From Achromobacter pestifer (lineage in GTDB: Bacteria; Pseudomonadota; Gammaproteobacteria; Burkholderiales; Burkholderiaceae_B), in assembly GCF_013267355.1 (NCBI RefSeq), contig NZ_CP053985.1:1426001-1490000 (forward strand): a stretch of 64,000 nucleotides of DNA. Direction: 5' to 3'. Below the pieces are notes generated by a model, which was given only the letters and a program-made list of their open reading frames with translations, ran no database searches and was not told the DNA's origin. Within the stretch, counting starts at the first letter, position 1. Each line of letters begins with the position of its first letter. Both the position numbers and the translations under genes were made by a program. This document shows, one piece after another, positions 1 through 8,635 of this stretch.

Positions 1-646
1 AGTAGCGCTCGATGCGGCCGGCCAGCGCATCCAGGTAGGCCGGCTCTTCGTGGAAGCGCTTGATGAAGCGCAGTTCGGGTTGATCGCGCAGGCGGCCGGC
101 ATGGCGCGTGACCGCGTCCACCACCGTGGCGGTGGTACTGGCGGCGTACTGGGGATAGAGCGGGACGGTCAGGATGCGCTCGCAGCCCTGCCGGCGCAGG
201 CGCGAGACGGCGTCCGGGATCGAGGGGTTGCCGTAGCGCATGCCGAGCTCCACCACGGCGTCGATCCCGGCTTCGGCCAGGGCGGCGCGCACGCCATCGG
301 CCTGGCGCTGGCTGTACACCATCAGCGGCGAGCCTTCCTTCATCCAGACGCCGGCGTAGCGCGGCTCCAGTTTCTTGGGCCGCATGGTCAAGACCAGGCA
401 ATGCAGGATGGGCTTCCACAGATAACGCGGAATCTCGATCACGCGCGGGTCGGACAGGAACTCGCCCAGGTACTTGCGTATGTCCTGCTTGCCCGGCGTG
501 TCCGGCGTGCCCAGGTTCACCAGCAGCACGCCGACCTTGCCCGGCCCGCGCGGCGCGGGGTCTTCATCGAAGGGGTCTTCCTGCTCGGGTTCCGGCAGAT
601 AGCGCTCAGGCCACAGGTACTTGAACAGGCGAAGAAACACAAACAC
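1..646 (-). CDS. hemH: Ferrochelatase, N-terminal part (runs off left edge)
   Basis: Inserts ferrous iron into protoporphyrin IX in the last step of haem synthesis. About 215 N-terminal residues are in the window and the C-terminal part lies beyond base 1. After a roughly 36-residue acidic/proline extension the family signature is clear: VGVLLVNLGTPDTP, then IRKYLGEFLSDPRVIEIPR, then SPLMVYSQRQ. The start is GTG at 646, preceded by a strong GGAGG seven bases upstream; a second in-frame GTG at 640 is possible. It lies 39 bases downstream of hrcA on the same strand, so the two are probably co-transcribed. The catalytic histidine region is partly outside the window and cannot be checked. Confidence 0.93.
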   Translation of the reverse strand, partial: MFVFLRLFKYLWPERYLPEPEQEDPFDEDPAPRGPGKVGVLLVNLGTPDTPGKQDIRKYLGEFLSDPRVIEIPRYLWKPILHCLVLTMRPKKLEPRYAGVWMKEGSPLMVYSQRQADGVRAALAEAGIDAVVELGMRYGNPSIPDAVSRLRRQGCERILTVPLYPQYAASTTATVVDAVTRHAGRLRDQPELRFIKRFHEEPAYLDALAGRIERY

Positions 647-685
647 TCCCCTTCCTCCGCAAGGAGGACGTAGCTTTGGATGGAC

Positions 686-1690
686 CTACTGGTTGTGGCT
701 GAGGGCGTTGGACAGCAAGCGCGCCGTGATATCCACGATGGGAATGACGCGTTCGTAGGCCATGCGCGTGGGACCGATCACGCCCAGCGTGCCCACGACC
801 TTGCCGTCCACGCCGTAAGGCGCGGTGATGACCGAGACCTCTTCCATCGGCACCAGCTGTGAATCGCCGCCGATGTAGATCTGCACGCCCTGGGCGCGGG
901 TGGACACGTCCAGCAGCTGCAGCAGGTCGGTCTTTTTCTCGAACAGCGAGAACATCTTGCGCAGGCGGTCCATGTCGGACGCGATGTCGGTCACGTCCAG
1001 CAGCTTGCGCTCTCCGGAGATGACCATGGCGTCGCCGTCCTCGGCGGCTTCCGCGCTGGCTTCGACCGCGGCCTGCATCAGGCGCGAGATGTCTTCGCGC
1101 AGTTGCGCCAATTCGGTGGACAGGGTCTGCCGCACCGCGTTGAAGGACTTGCCGGCGAAATGCATGTTGAAGAAATTGCCGGCTTCCAGCAATTCCGCCT
1201 CGGCATAGTCGCGCTGGACGAAAAGGATGCGGTTCTGCACGTCGCCGTCGGGCGTGACGATGATGAGCAGCACGCGCTTGTCGGACAGGCGGATGAATTC
1301 GATCTGGCGGAACACCTGCGCGCGCTTGGGCGTCAGCACCACGCCGGCGAACTGGGTCAGGTTGGACAGCAAGGCCGCCGCGGCGTTGACGGCGCGCGTG
1401 GGTTCGGCGGCTGCCAGCATCTCGCCCATGTTGTGCGGTTCGAGCTGGTAGGACTGCACCGCCAGCAGCGAATCGACGAACATGCGGTAGCCCCGCGGCG
1501 TGGGAACGCGGCCGGCGGAGGTGTGCGGGCTGTGGATCAGGCCCAGTTCTTCGAGGTCCGCCATCACATTGCGGATCGTGGCCGGGGACAAGTCGAAAAC
1601 TTTCGATAGCGTCCGCGAGCCGACTGGCTGCCCATCGGCGATATAGCGTTCGATCAACGCTTTCAGTAGTGCGCGTGCGCGGTCATCCAT
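686..1690 (-). CDS. hrcA: Heat-inducible transcription repressor HrcA
   Basis: Represses chaperone genes by binding CIRCE operators; its folding depends on GroE. The 334-residue length is normal. The N-terminal winged helix (residues about 1-75) contains the conserved [12 protein letters not shown] and [17 protein letters not shown] stretches, followed by [17 protein letters not shown]. The C-terminal HrcA domain ends in a typical [19 protein letters not shown] segment. It reads divergently from nadK (141 bases apart) and continues into hemH. I searched the 1691-1831 intergenic region by eye for a CIRCE palindrome (TTAGCACTC-N9-GAGTGCTAA) and did not find one, so there is no sign of direct HrcA autoregulation here. 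Confidence 0.97.
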   Translation of the reverse strand: MDDRARALLKALIERYIADGQPVGSRTLSKVFDLSPATIRNVMADLEELGLIHSPHTSAGRVPTPRGYRMFVDSLLAVQSYQLEPHNMGEMLAAAEPTRAVNAAAALLSNLTQFAGVVLTPKRAQVFRQIEFIRLSDKRVLLIIVTPDGDVQNRILFVQRDYAEAELLEAGNFFNMHFAGKSFNAVRQTLSTELAQLREDISRLMQAAVEASAEAAEDGDAMVISGERKLLDVTDIASDMDRLRKMFSLFEKKTDLLQLLDVSTRAQGVQIYIGGDSQLVPMEEVSVITAPYGVDGKVVGTLGVIGPTRMAYERVIPIVDITARLLSNALSHNQ

Positions 1691-1831
1691 AGCAAGTATT
1701 TTAGGGAATCTTTTTCAATTGAGGCGATTTTTGTCCCGCAAGCCCATATGCGGCCCCATATAATCGGCTAAACCGCCCATTCCGGGCAGGTTTCGGCTTC
1801 TGGTCTGGCCTTTCTTGATACGCAAGCAGCC

Positions 1832-2731
1832 ATGCATTTTCCTACCGTAGCCCTGATCGGCAGATACCAGGACACCGGCCTGGACACACCGCTGAGAGCA
1901 CTCGCCCACGCGCTGACGCAAGCGGGCCGGCAGGTGCTCATCGATGCGGACACGGCGCGCAATACCGGACTGACCGAATACCCCGTCGCCACGCTCGAGG
2001 AAATCGGCAAGACCGCGTCGCTGGCCGTGGTCATGGGCGGCGACGGCACCGTGCTGGGCGCAAGCCGCCACCTCGCTCCCTATGGCATGCCGCTGGTCGG
2101 CATCAACCACGGGCGCCTGGGTTTCATCACCGACATCGCGCTGCAGGACGCGCACGGCGCCCTGGCGCGCGTGCTCGAAGGCAGCTTCCAGATCGAGGAA
2201 CGCATGCTGCTGGAAGGCAGCGTGTGGCGCGGCGACCAGAAAATGTATTCCGCGTCCGCCCTGAACGACGTCGTGCTGAACCGCGCGGGACGCGGCGGCA
2301 TGATCGAAGTGCGGGTGGAGCTGGACGGCGCCTTCATGTACACGCAGCGCGCCGACGGCCTGATCATCGCCACGCCCACGGGCTCCACCGCGTACGCGCT
2401 GTCGGCCAACGGCCCCATCCTGCATCCGGGCATGAACGCCATGGTGCTGGTGCCCGTGGCGCCGCAAACGCTGTCCAACCGCCCCATCGTCATTCCCGAC
2501 AGCGGCGTGCTGAACATGACGCTCACGGCCATGGGCCGCGTGGAGGTCGGCGCCAGCGTGCATTTCGACATGCAGACCTGGTCCGACCTGCAGCCGGGCG
2601 ACCGCATCGTCGTGCAGCGCGCGCCCTATACCATCCGCTTCGTGCATCCCGAAGGCTACAGTTTCTTCTCCACCCTGCGCCGCAAGCTGCACTGGAACCT
2701 GATGCCCGAAGCCTCCGACAACGTAGAGTAG
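1832..2731 (+). CDS. nadK: NAD kinase
   Basis: Phosphorylates NAD to NADP with ATP in the cytoplasm. At 299 residues it has the normal bacterial length. Visible signatures are the diacylglycerol-kinase-like GGDGT motif (about residues 69-73), GINHGRLGFITD, the ALND (NE-type) motif around residue 148, and the glycine-rich TPTGSTAYALSANGPILHP segment. A TATAAT hexamer at 1759-1764 lies 68 bases upstream of the ATG but has no good -35 at standard spacing. recN follows after 13 bases, so the two are probably one transcript. nadK-recN adjacency is common in proteobacteria. Confidence 0.97.
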   Translation: MHFPTVALIGRYQDTGLDTPLRALAHALTQAGRQVLIDADTARNTGLTEYPVATLEEIGKTASLAVVMGGDGTVLGASRHLAPYGMPLVGINHGRLGFITDIALQDAHGALARVLEGSFQIEERMLLEGSVWRGDQKMYSASALNDVVLNRAGRGGMIEVRVELDGAFMYTQRADGLIIATPTGSTAYALSANGPILHPGMNAMVLVPVAPQTLSNRPIVIPDSGVLNMTLTAMGRVEVGASVHFDMQTWSDLQPGDRIVVQRAPYTIRFVHPEGYSFFSTLRRKLHWNLMPEASDNVE

Positions 2732-2744
2732 TAAGCGCCCCGAC

Positions 2745-4400
2745 ATGCTGCGCACCCTGCATATCCGCGACTTCGTCATCGTCGAACAGACCGAGATCCA
2801 TTTCGGCCCCGGCTTCACCGTCTTTTCCGGCGAAACCGGCGCGGGAAAATCCATACTGGTGGACGCGCTGGCGCTCGCGCTGGGCGAGCGCGGCGACGCC
2901 AGCATGCTGCGCGAAGGCGCGCCGCGCGCCGACATCACCGCGGTCTTCGATACGCCCAAAGGGCTGATCGCCTGGCTGCAAGAGCGCCAGATCGACGCCG
3001 ACACGGAGCTATCCTTGCGCCGCGTCATCGACGCCCAGGGCCGCAGCCGCGCCTATATCAACGGCACGCCCGCCACCGTGGCGCAATTGCGCGAACTGGG
3101 CGACAGCCTGGTCGACATCCATGGCCAGCACGCGCACCAGAGCCTGATGCGCGCCGACGCCCAGCGCGACCTGCTGGATGCCCACGGCGGCCATGGCGAA
3201 CTGCGCAACGCGGTCGGCCAGGCCTGGAAGCAATGGCGCGCGCTGGCACGCCAGCTGGAATCCGCCGAAAAGGACGCCGCCAGCCTGGCCACCGAGCGCG
3301 ACCGCCTGCAATGGCAGGTCGACGAACTCGATCAGCTGAATCTCGGCCCCGACGAATGGGATGCGCTGCAGTCCGAGCACACGCGCCTGTCGCATTCGCA
3401 ATCCCTGCTGGATGGCGCCACGCAGATCCTCGAAGCCCTGGACGGCGAAGGCGATTCCGCGCACCACCGGCTCACCTCGGCGAACCACCGCATCCAGCAG
3501 ATGCTGCGCCATGATCCCGGCCTGCAGGGCGTGTACGACGAACTGGAATCCGCCCGCATCGCCGTGAGCGAGGCCGTGTCGGACCTGAACAACTACGTCA
3601 GCCGCGTCGACCTCGATCCGCGGCGGCTCGTGACCGTCGAAGCCCGGCTGGGCCTGGTGTTCGAAACAGGCCGCAAATTCCGTGTCGAGCCCGACGCGCT
3701 TTGCGAGCTGCGCGACACGCTGCATGCCCAGCTCAAGGCGCTGCAAGCCGCGGGCGACATCGATGCCCTGCGCGCCCAGACGCAGGCCGCGCAGGCGCAG
3801 TACGACGCCACGGCCGCCAAACTGACGACGGCGCGCCGCAAGGTCGCCAAGGACCTGGGCAAGCAGGTCACGCAGGCCATGCAGACGCTGGCCATGCAAG
3901 GCGGCAAATTCGAGCCCACGCTGGCCGAATCGGCGCCGTCCGCGCAGGGCAACGAGCAGGTCGAATTCCTGGTGGCCGGCCATGCCGGGACCACGCCGCG
4001 TCCGCTGGCCAAGGTGGCCTCGGGCGGTGAACTGTCGCGGATTTCGCTGGCGCTGTCCGTGATTGCCAGCCGCGCCGCGCGCGTGCCCACCCTGATCTTC
4101 GACGAAGTCGACAGCGGCGTGGGCGGCGCGGTGGCCGAGGCCGTCGGCAAGCTGCTGCGCGAGCTCGGCGAACGCCACCAGGTGCTGTGCGTGACCCACC
4201 TGCCCCAGGTCGCCGCCTGCGCCAACAATCAGTTCCTGGTCAGCAAGGCCGAATCGCGCGGCGTCACCCGCTCCAGCATCGAAGAGCTGGACGCCTCCGC
4301 CCGCGTCGAGGAAATCGCGCGCATGCTGGGCGGCATCAAGCTCACCGCCACCACCCGCGAACACGCCCGCGAAATGCTGGAAGGCTTCGGGCAAGACTGA
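2745..4400 (+). CDS. recN: DNA repair protein RecN
   Basis: SMC-like ATPase that handles DNA double-strand breaks. The protein has 551 residues. Walker A is GETGAGKS at about residues 29-36. A long heptad-rich region (about residues 150-380) would form the coiled coil. The signature and Walker B elements are at the C-terminal end: LAKVASGGELSRISLAL and LIFDEVDSGVGG (about residue 450), followed by CVTHLPQVAA. No LexA box was recognised upstream. The gene converges on fur; the hairpin at 4464-4490 lies between them. Confidence 0.97.
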   Translation: MLRTLHIRDFVIVEQTEIHFGPGFTVFSGETGAGKSILVDALALALGERGDASMLREGAPRADITAVFDTPKGLIAWLQERQIDADTELSLRRVIDAQGRSRAYINGTPATVAQLRELGDSLVDIHGQHAHQSLMRADAQRDLLDAHGGHGELRNAVGQAWKQWRALARQLESAEKDAASLATERDRLQWQVDELDQLNLGPDEWDALQSEHTRLSHSQSLLDGATQILEALDGEGDSAHHRLTSANHRIQQMLRHDPGLQGVYDELESARIAVSEAVSDLNNYVSRVDLDPRRLVTVEARLGLVFETGRKFRVEPDALCELRDTLHAQLKALQAAGDIDALRAQTQAAQAQYDATAAKLTTARRKVAKDLGKQVTQAMQTLAMQGGKFEPTLAESAPSAQGNEQVEFLVAGHAGTTPRPLAKVASGGELSRISLALSVIASRAARVPTLIFDEVDSGVGGAVAEAVGKLLRELGERHQVLCVTHLPQVAACANNQFLVSKAESRGVTRSSIEELDASARVEEIARMLGGIKLTATTREHAREMLEGFGQD

Positions 4401-4401
4401 A

Positions 4402-4437
4402 CTGCCGGCCTGCCTTTTGAAGGCGGCCCTCCGGCAG
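4402..4437. terminator. Stem-loop after recN
   Basis: The outer arms CTGCCGG (4402-4408) and CCGGCAG (4431-4437) enclose an inner GCCTTTTGAAGGC hairpin. There is no T-tract on the plus strand, so intrinsic termination is uncertain. Confidence 0.35.
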
Positions 4438-4457
4438 AAAAAGGGTCGATTCCCGCC

Positions 4458-4490
4458 ATAAAAAAATCCCCTTCAACTTGAAGGGGATTT
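4458..4490 (-). terminator. Intrinsic terminator of fur
   Basis: The arms AAATCCCCTTCAA and TTGAAGGGGATTT form a near-perfect hairpin at 4464-4490. On the minus strand it runs straight into a U-tract (plus-strand A-run 4460-4466), 54 bases past the fur stop. Confidence 0.8.
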
Positions 4491-4543
4491 GGATCTCACT
4501 TGCCCGCCGCGAGCGTAGCCGCGGGCCGTCCGATAGGGCCGGA

Positions 4544-4963
4544 TCAGCGGCCCTTCATGCAGCTGCCGCAAATGCCGTACAACACCATGGCGTGGCTTTC
4601 CAACGCGAAGGAGTTGTCCTTGGCAATCTTTTGCTGGCGCTTTTCGATCTCGGGGTCCGAAAACTCGACCACCTTGCCGCAATTCGTGCAGATCAGGTGA
4701 TCGTGGTGATCGCCATCGTTGAGCTCGAACACCGCCTTGCCGCTGTCGAACTGGCTGCGGGCAAGGATGCCGGCCTGTTCGAACTGGGTCAGGACGCGGT
4801 AGACCGTAGCCAGCCCGATTTCGACGTTTTCGCCGATCAGGGCGCGATAGACGTCTTCGGCGCTCAGGTGCCGTTGATCCGATTTCCGGAAAATATCAAG
4901 AATTTTCAGGCGAGGGAACGTCGCCTTCAAACCCATGTTCTTCAGTTCGCTTTGGTCGCTCAT
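4544..4963 (-). CDS. fur: Ferric uptake regulator Fur
   Basis: Iron-responsive repressor that binds Fur boxes with Fe2+ as co-repressor. I chose the start that gives [18 protein letters not shown] (139 residues, the usual Bordetella length), preceded by GGAGAG. An ORF beginning ten codons earlier at 4993 is possible but has no support. The N-terminal winged helix covers residues about 1-82 ([19 protein letters not shown] is the recognition region). The metal/dimer domain has [11 protein letters not shown] and a C-terminal CGSC. It converges on recN and is divergent from bamE, the usual arrangement in the group. Confidence 0.97.
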   Translation of the reverse strand: MSDQSELKNMGLKATFPRLKILDIFRKSDQRHLSAEDVYRALIGENVEIGLATVYRVLTQFEQAGILARSQFDSGKAVFELNDGDHHDHLICTNCGKVVEFSDPEIEKRQQKIAKDNSFALESHAMVLYGICGSCMKGR

Positions 4964-5109
4964 GGTGTAATCGCTCTCCGTCCGCGTTGGCATGGGCAGG
5001 ATAGGTTCACCGCGAGCCGGCTCACCGAAATCATGCCGCCACGCGGAACTATCCTTATGAAACCTTTATGATAACGGTTTTGTCTGCTTCCAAATAATAG
5101 GGGCGCGTA

Positions 5110-5652
5110 GTGTCCATGATTGCACGAATTCCCTCCCGCTCGCTGAAGACCGGCCTGATGGTGGCCGCCCTGGCCGTCGCCCTGGCCGGATGCTCGGGGG
5201 ACAAGTGGGGCTTCCCCTACAAGGCCGGCGTCCAGCAAGGAAACTGGATCACCCAGGAGCAGGTCGCCCTGCTGCAGCCCGGCATGACGCGCGAACAGGT
5301 GCGCTTCGCCCTGGGCAGCCCGACGCTGACCAGCGTACTGCACGCCAACCGCTGGGACTACCCCTACTACTTCAAGCCCGGCTACGGCGAAGCCCAGGAA
5401 CGCAAATTCACCGTCTGGTTCGAAAACGACCGGCTGACCCGCTGGGAAGGCGACAAGCAGCCTGACCTGCAGCCCTACCAGATCAACACGCCCAACGCCG
5501 TCGCCGACGAAAAGGCGGACAAGCGCCTCACGGAAGACGAGGCGCGCCAGAAGGAAGAGGCAGACCAGCTCAAGCGCGACTCCGCCGCTCCGGTCAGCCC
5601 CCTGAACCAGTATCCTGGCCAGCCCGGCAACGCCCCCGAGCCGCTCAAGTAA
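5110..5652 (+). CDS. bamE: Outer-membrane assembly lipoprotein BamE (SmpA/OmlA)
   Basis: Lipoprotein of the BAM complex that inserts beta-barrel proteins. It has 180 residues if it starts at GTG 5110; an ATG two codons on (5116) is the alternative. A lipoprotein signal ends in ALAGC, with Cys28 as the lipidated residue. The SmpA/OmlA fold follows: GNWITQEQVALLQPGMTREQVRFALGSP, then a tryptophan/tyrosine-rich WDYPYYFKPG and a charged C-terminal tail (KADKRLTEDEARQKEEAD) longer than in E. coli. It is transcribed away from fur; a TATGAT hexamer near 5067 could be its -10. dapB begins 15 bases downstream. Confidence 0.95.
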   Translation: MSMIARIPSRSLKTGLMVAALAVALAGCSGDKWGFPYKAGVQQGNWITQEQVALLQPGMTREQVRFALGSPTLTSVLHANRWDYPYYFKPGYGEAQERKFTVWFENDRLTRWEGDKQPDLQPYQINTPNAVADEKADKRLTEDEARQKEEADQLKRDSAAPVSPLNQYPGQPGNAPEPLK

Positions 5653-5667
5653 CACCAAGGATTATCT

Positions 5668-6459
5668 ATGCGTATTGCAATTGCCGGCGCCAGCGGCCGT
5701 ATGGGCCAGATGCTGATCGAAGCCGTCCTGAACGCCCCCGGCCTGCAGCTTGCCGTGGCGCTGGACCGTCAGGGCTCGGCCGCGCTGGGCCAGGACGCCG
5801 GCGCGCCGCTGGGCAAGCAAACAGGCGTGGCGATCACCGATGATCTCGACGCTCTGGCCCAAGCCGACTGCCTGATCGACTTCACCCGTCCTGAAGGCAC
5901 GCTCGAACACCTGCGGGCCTGCGTCAAGCATGGTGTGAACGCCGTCATCGGCACCACCGGTTTCGACGACAACGGCCGCGCCGCGATCGAAGTCGCCGCC
6001 CAGAAGATCGGCATCGTCTTCGCGCCCAACATGAGCGTGGGCGTCAACGCCACCCTCAAGCTGCTGGACATGGCCGCGCGCATCCTGAACTCCGGCTACG
6101 ACGTCGAAGTGTTCGAAGCGCACCACCGCAACAAGGTCGACGCGCCCTCGGGCACCGCGCTGAAAATGGGTGAAACCATCGCCTCGGCCTGGAACGTGGC
6201 CCTGCCGGACGTCGCCACCTGGAGCCGCCACGGCGATACCGGCGTGCGCAAGCCCGGCACCATCGGCTTCTCCGTGCTGCGCGGCGGCGAAATCGTGGGC
6301 GATCACACCGTGTCCTTCTGCGGCACCGGCGAACGCATCGAGATCACGCACCGCTCGGCCAGCCGCGCCACCTACGCGGAAGGCGCCCTGCGCGCCGCCC
6401 GCTTCCTGGAAGGCAAGCACAACGGCCTGTACGACATGCAGTCCGTGCTGGGCCTCTGA
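5668..6459 (+). CDS. dapB: 4-hydroxy-tetrahydrodipicolinate reductase
   Basis: NAD(P)H-dependent step of diaminopimelate/lysine synthesis. The protein has 263 residues. The Rossmann motif GASGRMGQ is at residues 7-14, GTTGF is in the middle, and the catalytic/substrate segment [16 protein letters not shown] carries the conserved His-His and Lys. The C-terminus ends with the usual [10 protein letters not shown]. It sits 15 bases behind bamE and is followed by a strong bidirectional terminator. Confidence 0.98.
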   Translation: MRIAIAGASGRMGQMLIEAVLNAPGLQLAVALDRQGSAALGQDAGAPLGKQTGVAITDDLDALAQADCLIDFTRPEGTLEHLRACVKHGVNAVIGTTGFDDNGRAAIEVAAQKIGIVFAPNMSVGVNATLKLLDMAARILNSGYDVEVFEAHHRNKVDAPSGTALKMGETIASAWNVALPDVATWSRHGDTGVRKPGTIGFSVLRGGEIVGDHTVSFCGTGERIEITHRSASRATYAEGALRAARFLEGKHNGLYDMQSVLGL

Positions 6460-6470
6460 AGCCCTCGCCA

Positions 6471-6508
6471 GCAAGAAAAAAGGACCCTGCGGGGTCCTTT
6501 TTTCTTGC
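6471..6508. terminator. Bidirectional terminator between dapB and murB
   Basis: A 38-base near-perfect palindrome with arms GCAAGAAAAAAGGACCC and GGGTCCTTTTTTCTTGC and loop TGCG. The A-run on one side and T-run on the other let it act for both converging genes. Confidence 0.9.
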
Positions 6509-6523
6509 CAGGCCGAAACAGCC

Positions 6524-7570
6524 TCACACCACCACGGGTTCCGGCTCCAGCCGCACGCCATAGCGCTCGGACACCGCGCCCTGGATGGCATGCGCCAGGC
6601 CCATGATGTCGGCTGCCGTGGCCCCGCCGCGGTTGACCAGCACCAGGGCCTGCCGCTCGTGCACCCCGGCGGCGCCCAGCGAGCGTCCCTTCCAGCCGCA
6701 CTGGTCGATCAGCCAGCCGGCCGCCAGCTTGTAGCCGCCATCCGGCTGGGCATAGGACACCAGGCCCGGAAAACGGCTGAGCAGCGCATCGCGCACGCCC
6801 GCCGACACGATCGGATTCTTGAAGAAGCTGCCCGCATTGCCCGTCACCGCCGGATCGGGCAGCTTGGCGCGGCGGATCTCGCACACCGCGTCAAAGACGT
6901 CACGCGCGGTCGGCGCACCCTCGGCCAGCCGGACGTGACGCTGCAGGTCCGGGTAGCCCAGCACCGGGCGCCAGGGCCGGGGCAAGGCAAAACGCACGCT
7001 CACGATCACCCAGCGGCCCGGCTCGTCGTGCTTGAACACACTGTCGCGGTAGGAAAACCGGCAATCGGCCGCGCTCATTTCGACATGGCGGCCCTCACGC
7101 ACATCCCAGGCGGTCAAGCTATGGAAGCGCTCCTCGAGTTCGACGCCGTAGGCCCCGATGTTCTGCACCGGCGCCGCGCCCACCGTGCCGGGTATCAGCG
7201 CCAGGTTTTCCAACCCGTCCCAACCCTGGTTCACGCAGGCCTCGACAAAGCCGTGCCAGGTCTCGCCGCCCGCCGCCTCGACCAGCCAGGCATCGGGCCG
7301 GGCTTGCAGCAGGCGCACGCCCTTGAACGCGACGCGCGCCACCAGCCCCTCCACCTGGCGCGGCAGCACCAGATTGCTGCCACCGCCCAGTACCAGCAGG
7401 GAAGACGCCTCGCGCGCCAGCTGCGACAGCGCCGGCAGTTGCGCCGGATCCCCCAGCGTCACGAAGGCGTCGGCCCGCGACGCCAGCCCCAGCGTGTTCA
7501 GCCGGGTGAGATCCTGGCTGACGGGAAACAAGGCGGGGGACGCATGGGTGTGAACGGGAGAATTTGACAT
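6524..7570 (-). CDS. murB: UDP-N-acetylenolpyruvoylglucosamine reductase
   Basis: FAD/NADPH enzyme that makes UDP-MurNAc for peptidoglycan. At 348 residues it is the type I (E. coli-like) form. FAD-binding motifs are [12 protein letters not shown] (about residues 58-69) and [18 protein letters not shown] (about 125-142). The substrate loop has the conserved SYRDSVFK, and the catalytic serine is in [10 protein letters not shown]. It ends in a conserved glutamate-bearing EPEPVVV tail. It converges on dapB. Upstream lie a 243-base spacer and the tRNA-Gly gene on the other strand. Confidence 0.97.
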   Translation of the reverse strand: MSNSPVHTHASPALFPVSQDLTRLNTLGLASRADAFVTLGDPAQLPALSQLAREASSLLVLGGGSNLVLPRQVEGLVARVAFKGVRLLQARPDAWLVEAAGGETWHGFVEACVNQGWDGLENLALIPGTVGAAPVQNIGAYGVELEERFHSLTAWDVREGRHVEMSAADCRFSYRDSVFKHDEPGRWVIVSVRFALPRPWRPVLGYPDLQRHVRLAEGAPTARDVFDAVCEIRRAKLPDPAVTGNAGSFFKNPIVSAGVRDALLSRFPGLVSYAQPDGGYKLAAGWLIDQCGWKGRSLGAAGVHERQALVLVNRGGATAADIMGLAHAIQGAVSERYGVRLEPEPVVV

Positions 7571-7705
7571 GAGTGCTGCGGATTGCTATAGTTTCTGTCT
7601 TCGCTCATATTACTTGATTGAGTGCTTGCCCTGCGTTTCGGGCCTTGTTCGAAAACTGCTTGCCGTGTGCAAAACGCAGTGAACAAAGCCAAGAAAACAC
7701 AGGCC

Positions 7706-7734
7706 AAGACAAGCTCGAAAAAATCATGTAGAAT
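7706..7734 (+). promoter_or_regulatory. Probable promoter of tRNA-Gly (copy 1)
   Basis: AAGACA (7706-7711), a 17-base spacer and TAGAAT (7729-7734), followed immediately by a GC-rich GCGCGCC discriminator, as expected for a stringently controlled stable-RNA promoter. The mature tRNA begins about 73 bases beyond the predicted start site. Confidence 0.55.
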
Positions 7735-7813
7735 GCGCGCCTTCTGATCGATAACCAAGTTGATCAGAGTGAATAAGAAAATAGGTTCTGGCTGTTTCAA
7801 GTGCAGAACCCAT

Positions 7814-7889
7814 GCGGGAGTAGCTCAGTTGGTAGAGCGCAACCTTGCCAAGGTTGAGGTCGCGAGTTCGAGACTCGTCTCCCGCTCCA
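7814..7889 (+). tRNA. tRNA-Gly (anticodon GCC), copy 1
   Basis: A 76-nt cloverleaf with encoded CCA. The acceptor arms GCGGGAG/CTCCCGC pair perfectly, the anticodon stem CAACC/GGTTG encloses loop TTGCCAA (anticodon GCC), and the T-loop is TTCGAGA. Two identical copies occur at 24412 and 43573. The 3' flank shares sequence with copy 2. Confidence 0.98.
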
Positions 7890-7926
7890 AATTTTGATTT
7901 CCAGACCCGCTCTGGAAATTCTTGAG

Positions 7927-7949
7927 AAAGGGCCTTCGGGCCCTTTTTT
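7927..7949 (+). terminator. Terminator after tRNA-Gly copy 1
   Basis: Stem AAAGGGCC/GGGCCCTTT with a TTCG tetraloop and a T6 tract. The same element, with one loop change, follows copy 2. Confidence 0.85.
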
Positions 7950-8167
7950 CATTTCCGCGCCCGAAGCGGCGCATCTTCCCGCACCGCCCCGCGGCCCCGA
8001 GCGCGCCGCAACTCTCGGGCACGGATCCCTCGCCGCCACGCGGCCCATGACATACATACCCTTGACCTGCGTCATTCATCCTGGACGTTAGGACAATTTT
8101 CGTGGATTCGCGGAAATCCACGCTCTGCCCGGCTTGCGTACCATTCATTACGTCCTAGGACAAAAAC

Positions 8168-8241
8168 GGCGCGGTGGCAGAGTGGTCATGCGGCAGATTG
8201 CAAATCTCCTGAGGTTGGTTCGATTCCAGCCCGCGCCTCCA
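8168..8241 (+). tRNA. tRNA-Cys-like gene (anticodon GCA), divergent copy
   Basis: A 74-nt cloverleaf with encoded CCA. The acceptor GGCGCGG/CCGCGCC and T-stem GTTGG/CCAGC pair well and the anticodon loop TTGCAAA matches tRNA-Cys. Compared with the tRNA-Cys at 43704 it differs in the D-arm, variable loop and anticodon stem, where GCAGA against TCTCC leaves a C-C mismatch at pair 28-42. It could be a second isoacceptor, a specialised tRNA or a decaying copy. A tRNA caller with covariance scoring would decide. Confidence 0.75.
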
Positions 8242-8319
8242 AGACCTGCCTGGCATATCCGCCCATGGGGCACGGTTGCCAGGACGCAGCCGCCATGGCG
8301 GCACGCCAAGGAGATCGTT

Positions 8320-8553
8320 TTGATTCAAGTCACCCTGTTCCATGACGGTTGCAATCTTTGCCTGGGCATAGACCGCAGCATGGCGGCGGCCTTCGCGACG
8401 CCGCAGCATCGCTACGAATCATTCGACCTCGCGCGGCAGCCCGAGTCCGCCGCCCAGGCCAAGGCTCTCGGCATCACCCGCCTGCCGTCCCTCGTCATCG
8501 ACGGCCGCGTGCTGCGCCTGGAGGACCACTCCCCCATCGAGCACTACGCCTGA
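8320..8553 (+). CDS. Small CxxC (thioredoxin/glutaredoxin-like) protein
   Basis: A 77-residue cytoplasmic protein starting at TTG 8320 with an excellent AAGGAGA five bases upstream. In-frame extensions reach back into the tRNA gene and are not credible. It begins IQVTLFHDGCNLC, with a CNLC redox motif at about residues 10-13 after a beta strand, and continues with a segment ending RLPSLVIDGRVLRL, which carries the cis-proline-like 'LPSLV' of the thioredoxin fold. It is probably a minimal thioredoxin/glutaredoxin-type oxidoreductase. It lies 82 bases ahead of katA with no terminator between, suggesting co-expression in peroxide defence. The function is inferred. Confidence 0.72.
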   Translation: MIQVTLFHDGCNLCLGIDRSMAAAFATPQHRYESFDLARQPESAAQAKALGITRLPSLVIDGRVLRLEDHSPIEHYA

Positions 8554-8635
8554 ACCCGGCTTGGCCGGATCCGGGCCGCGCGATGCACCCGCTCCTGAAG
8601 GCCGCAGCCCAGTTGAACAATGAAAGGAGCCCATC

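Noticed and set aside
1691..1831. CIRCE operator upstream of hrcA
   Set aside because: The region was read on both strands and nothing close to the nine-base inverted repeat was found.
8134..8553. 139-codon start for the small CxxC protein
   Set aside because: The extension would translate through the tRNA-Cys-like gene. The TTG at 8320 has a far better ribosome site.
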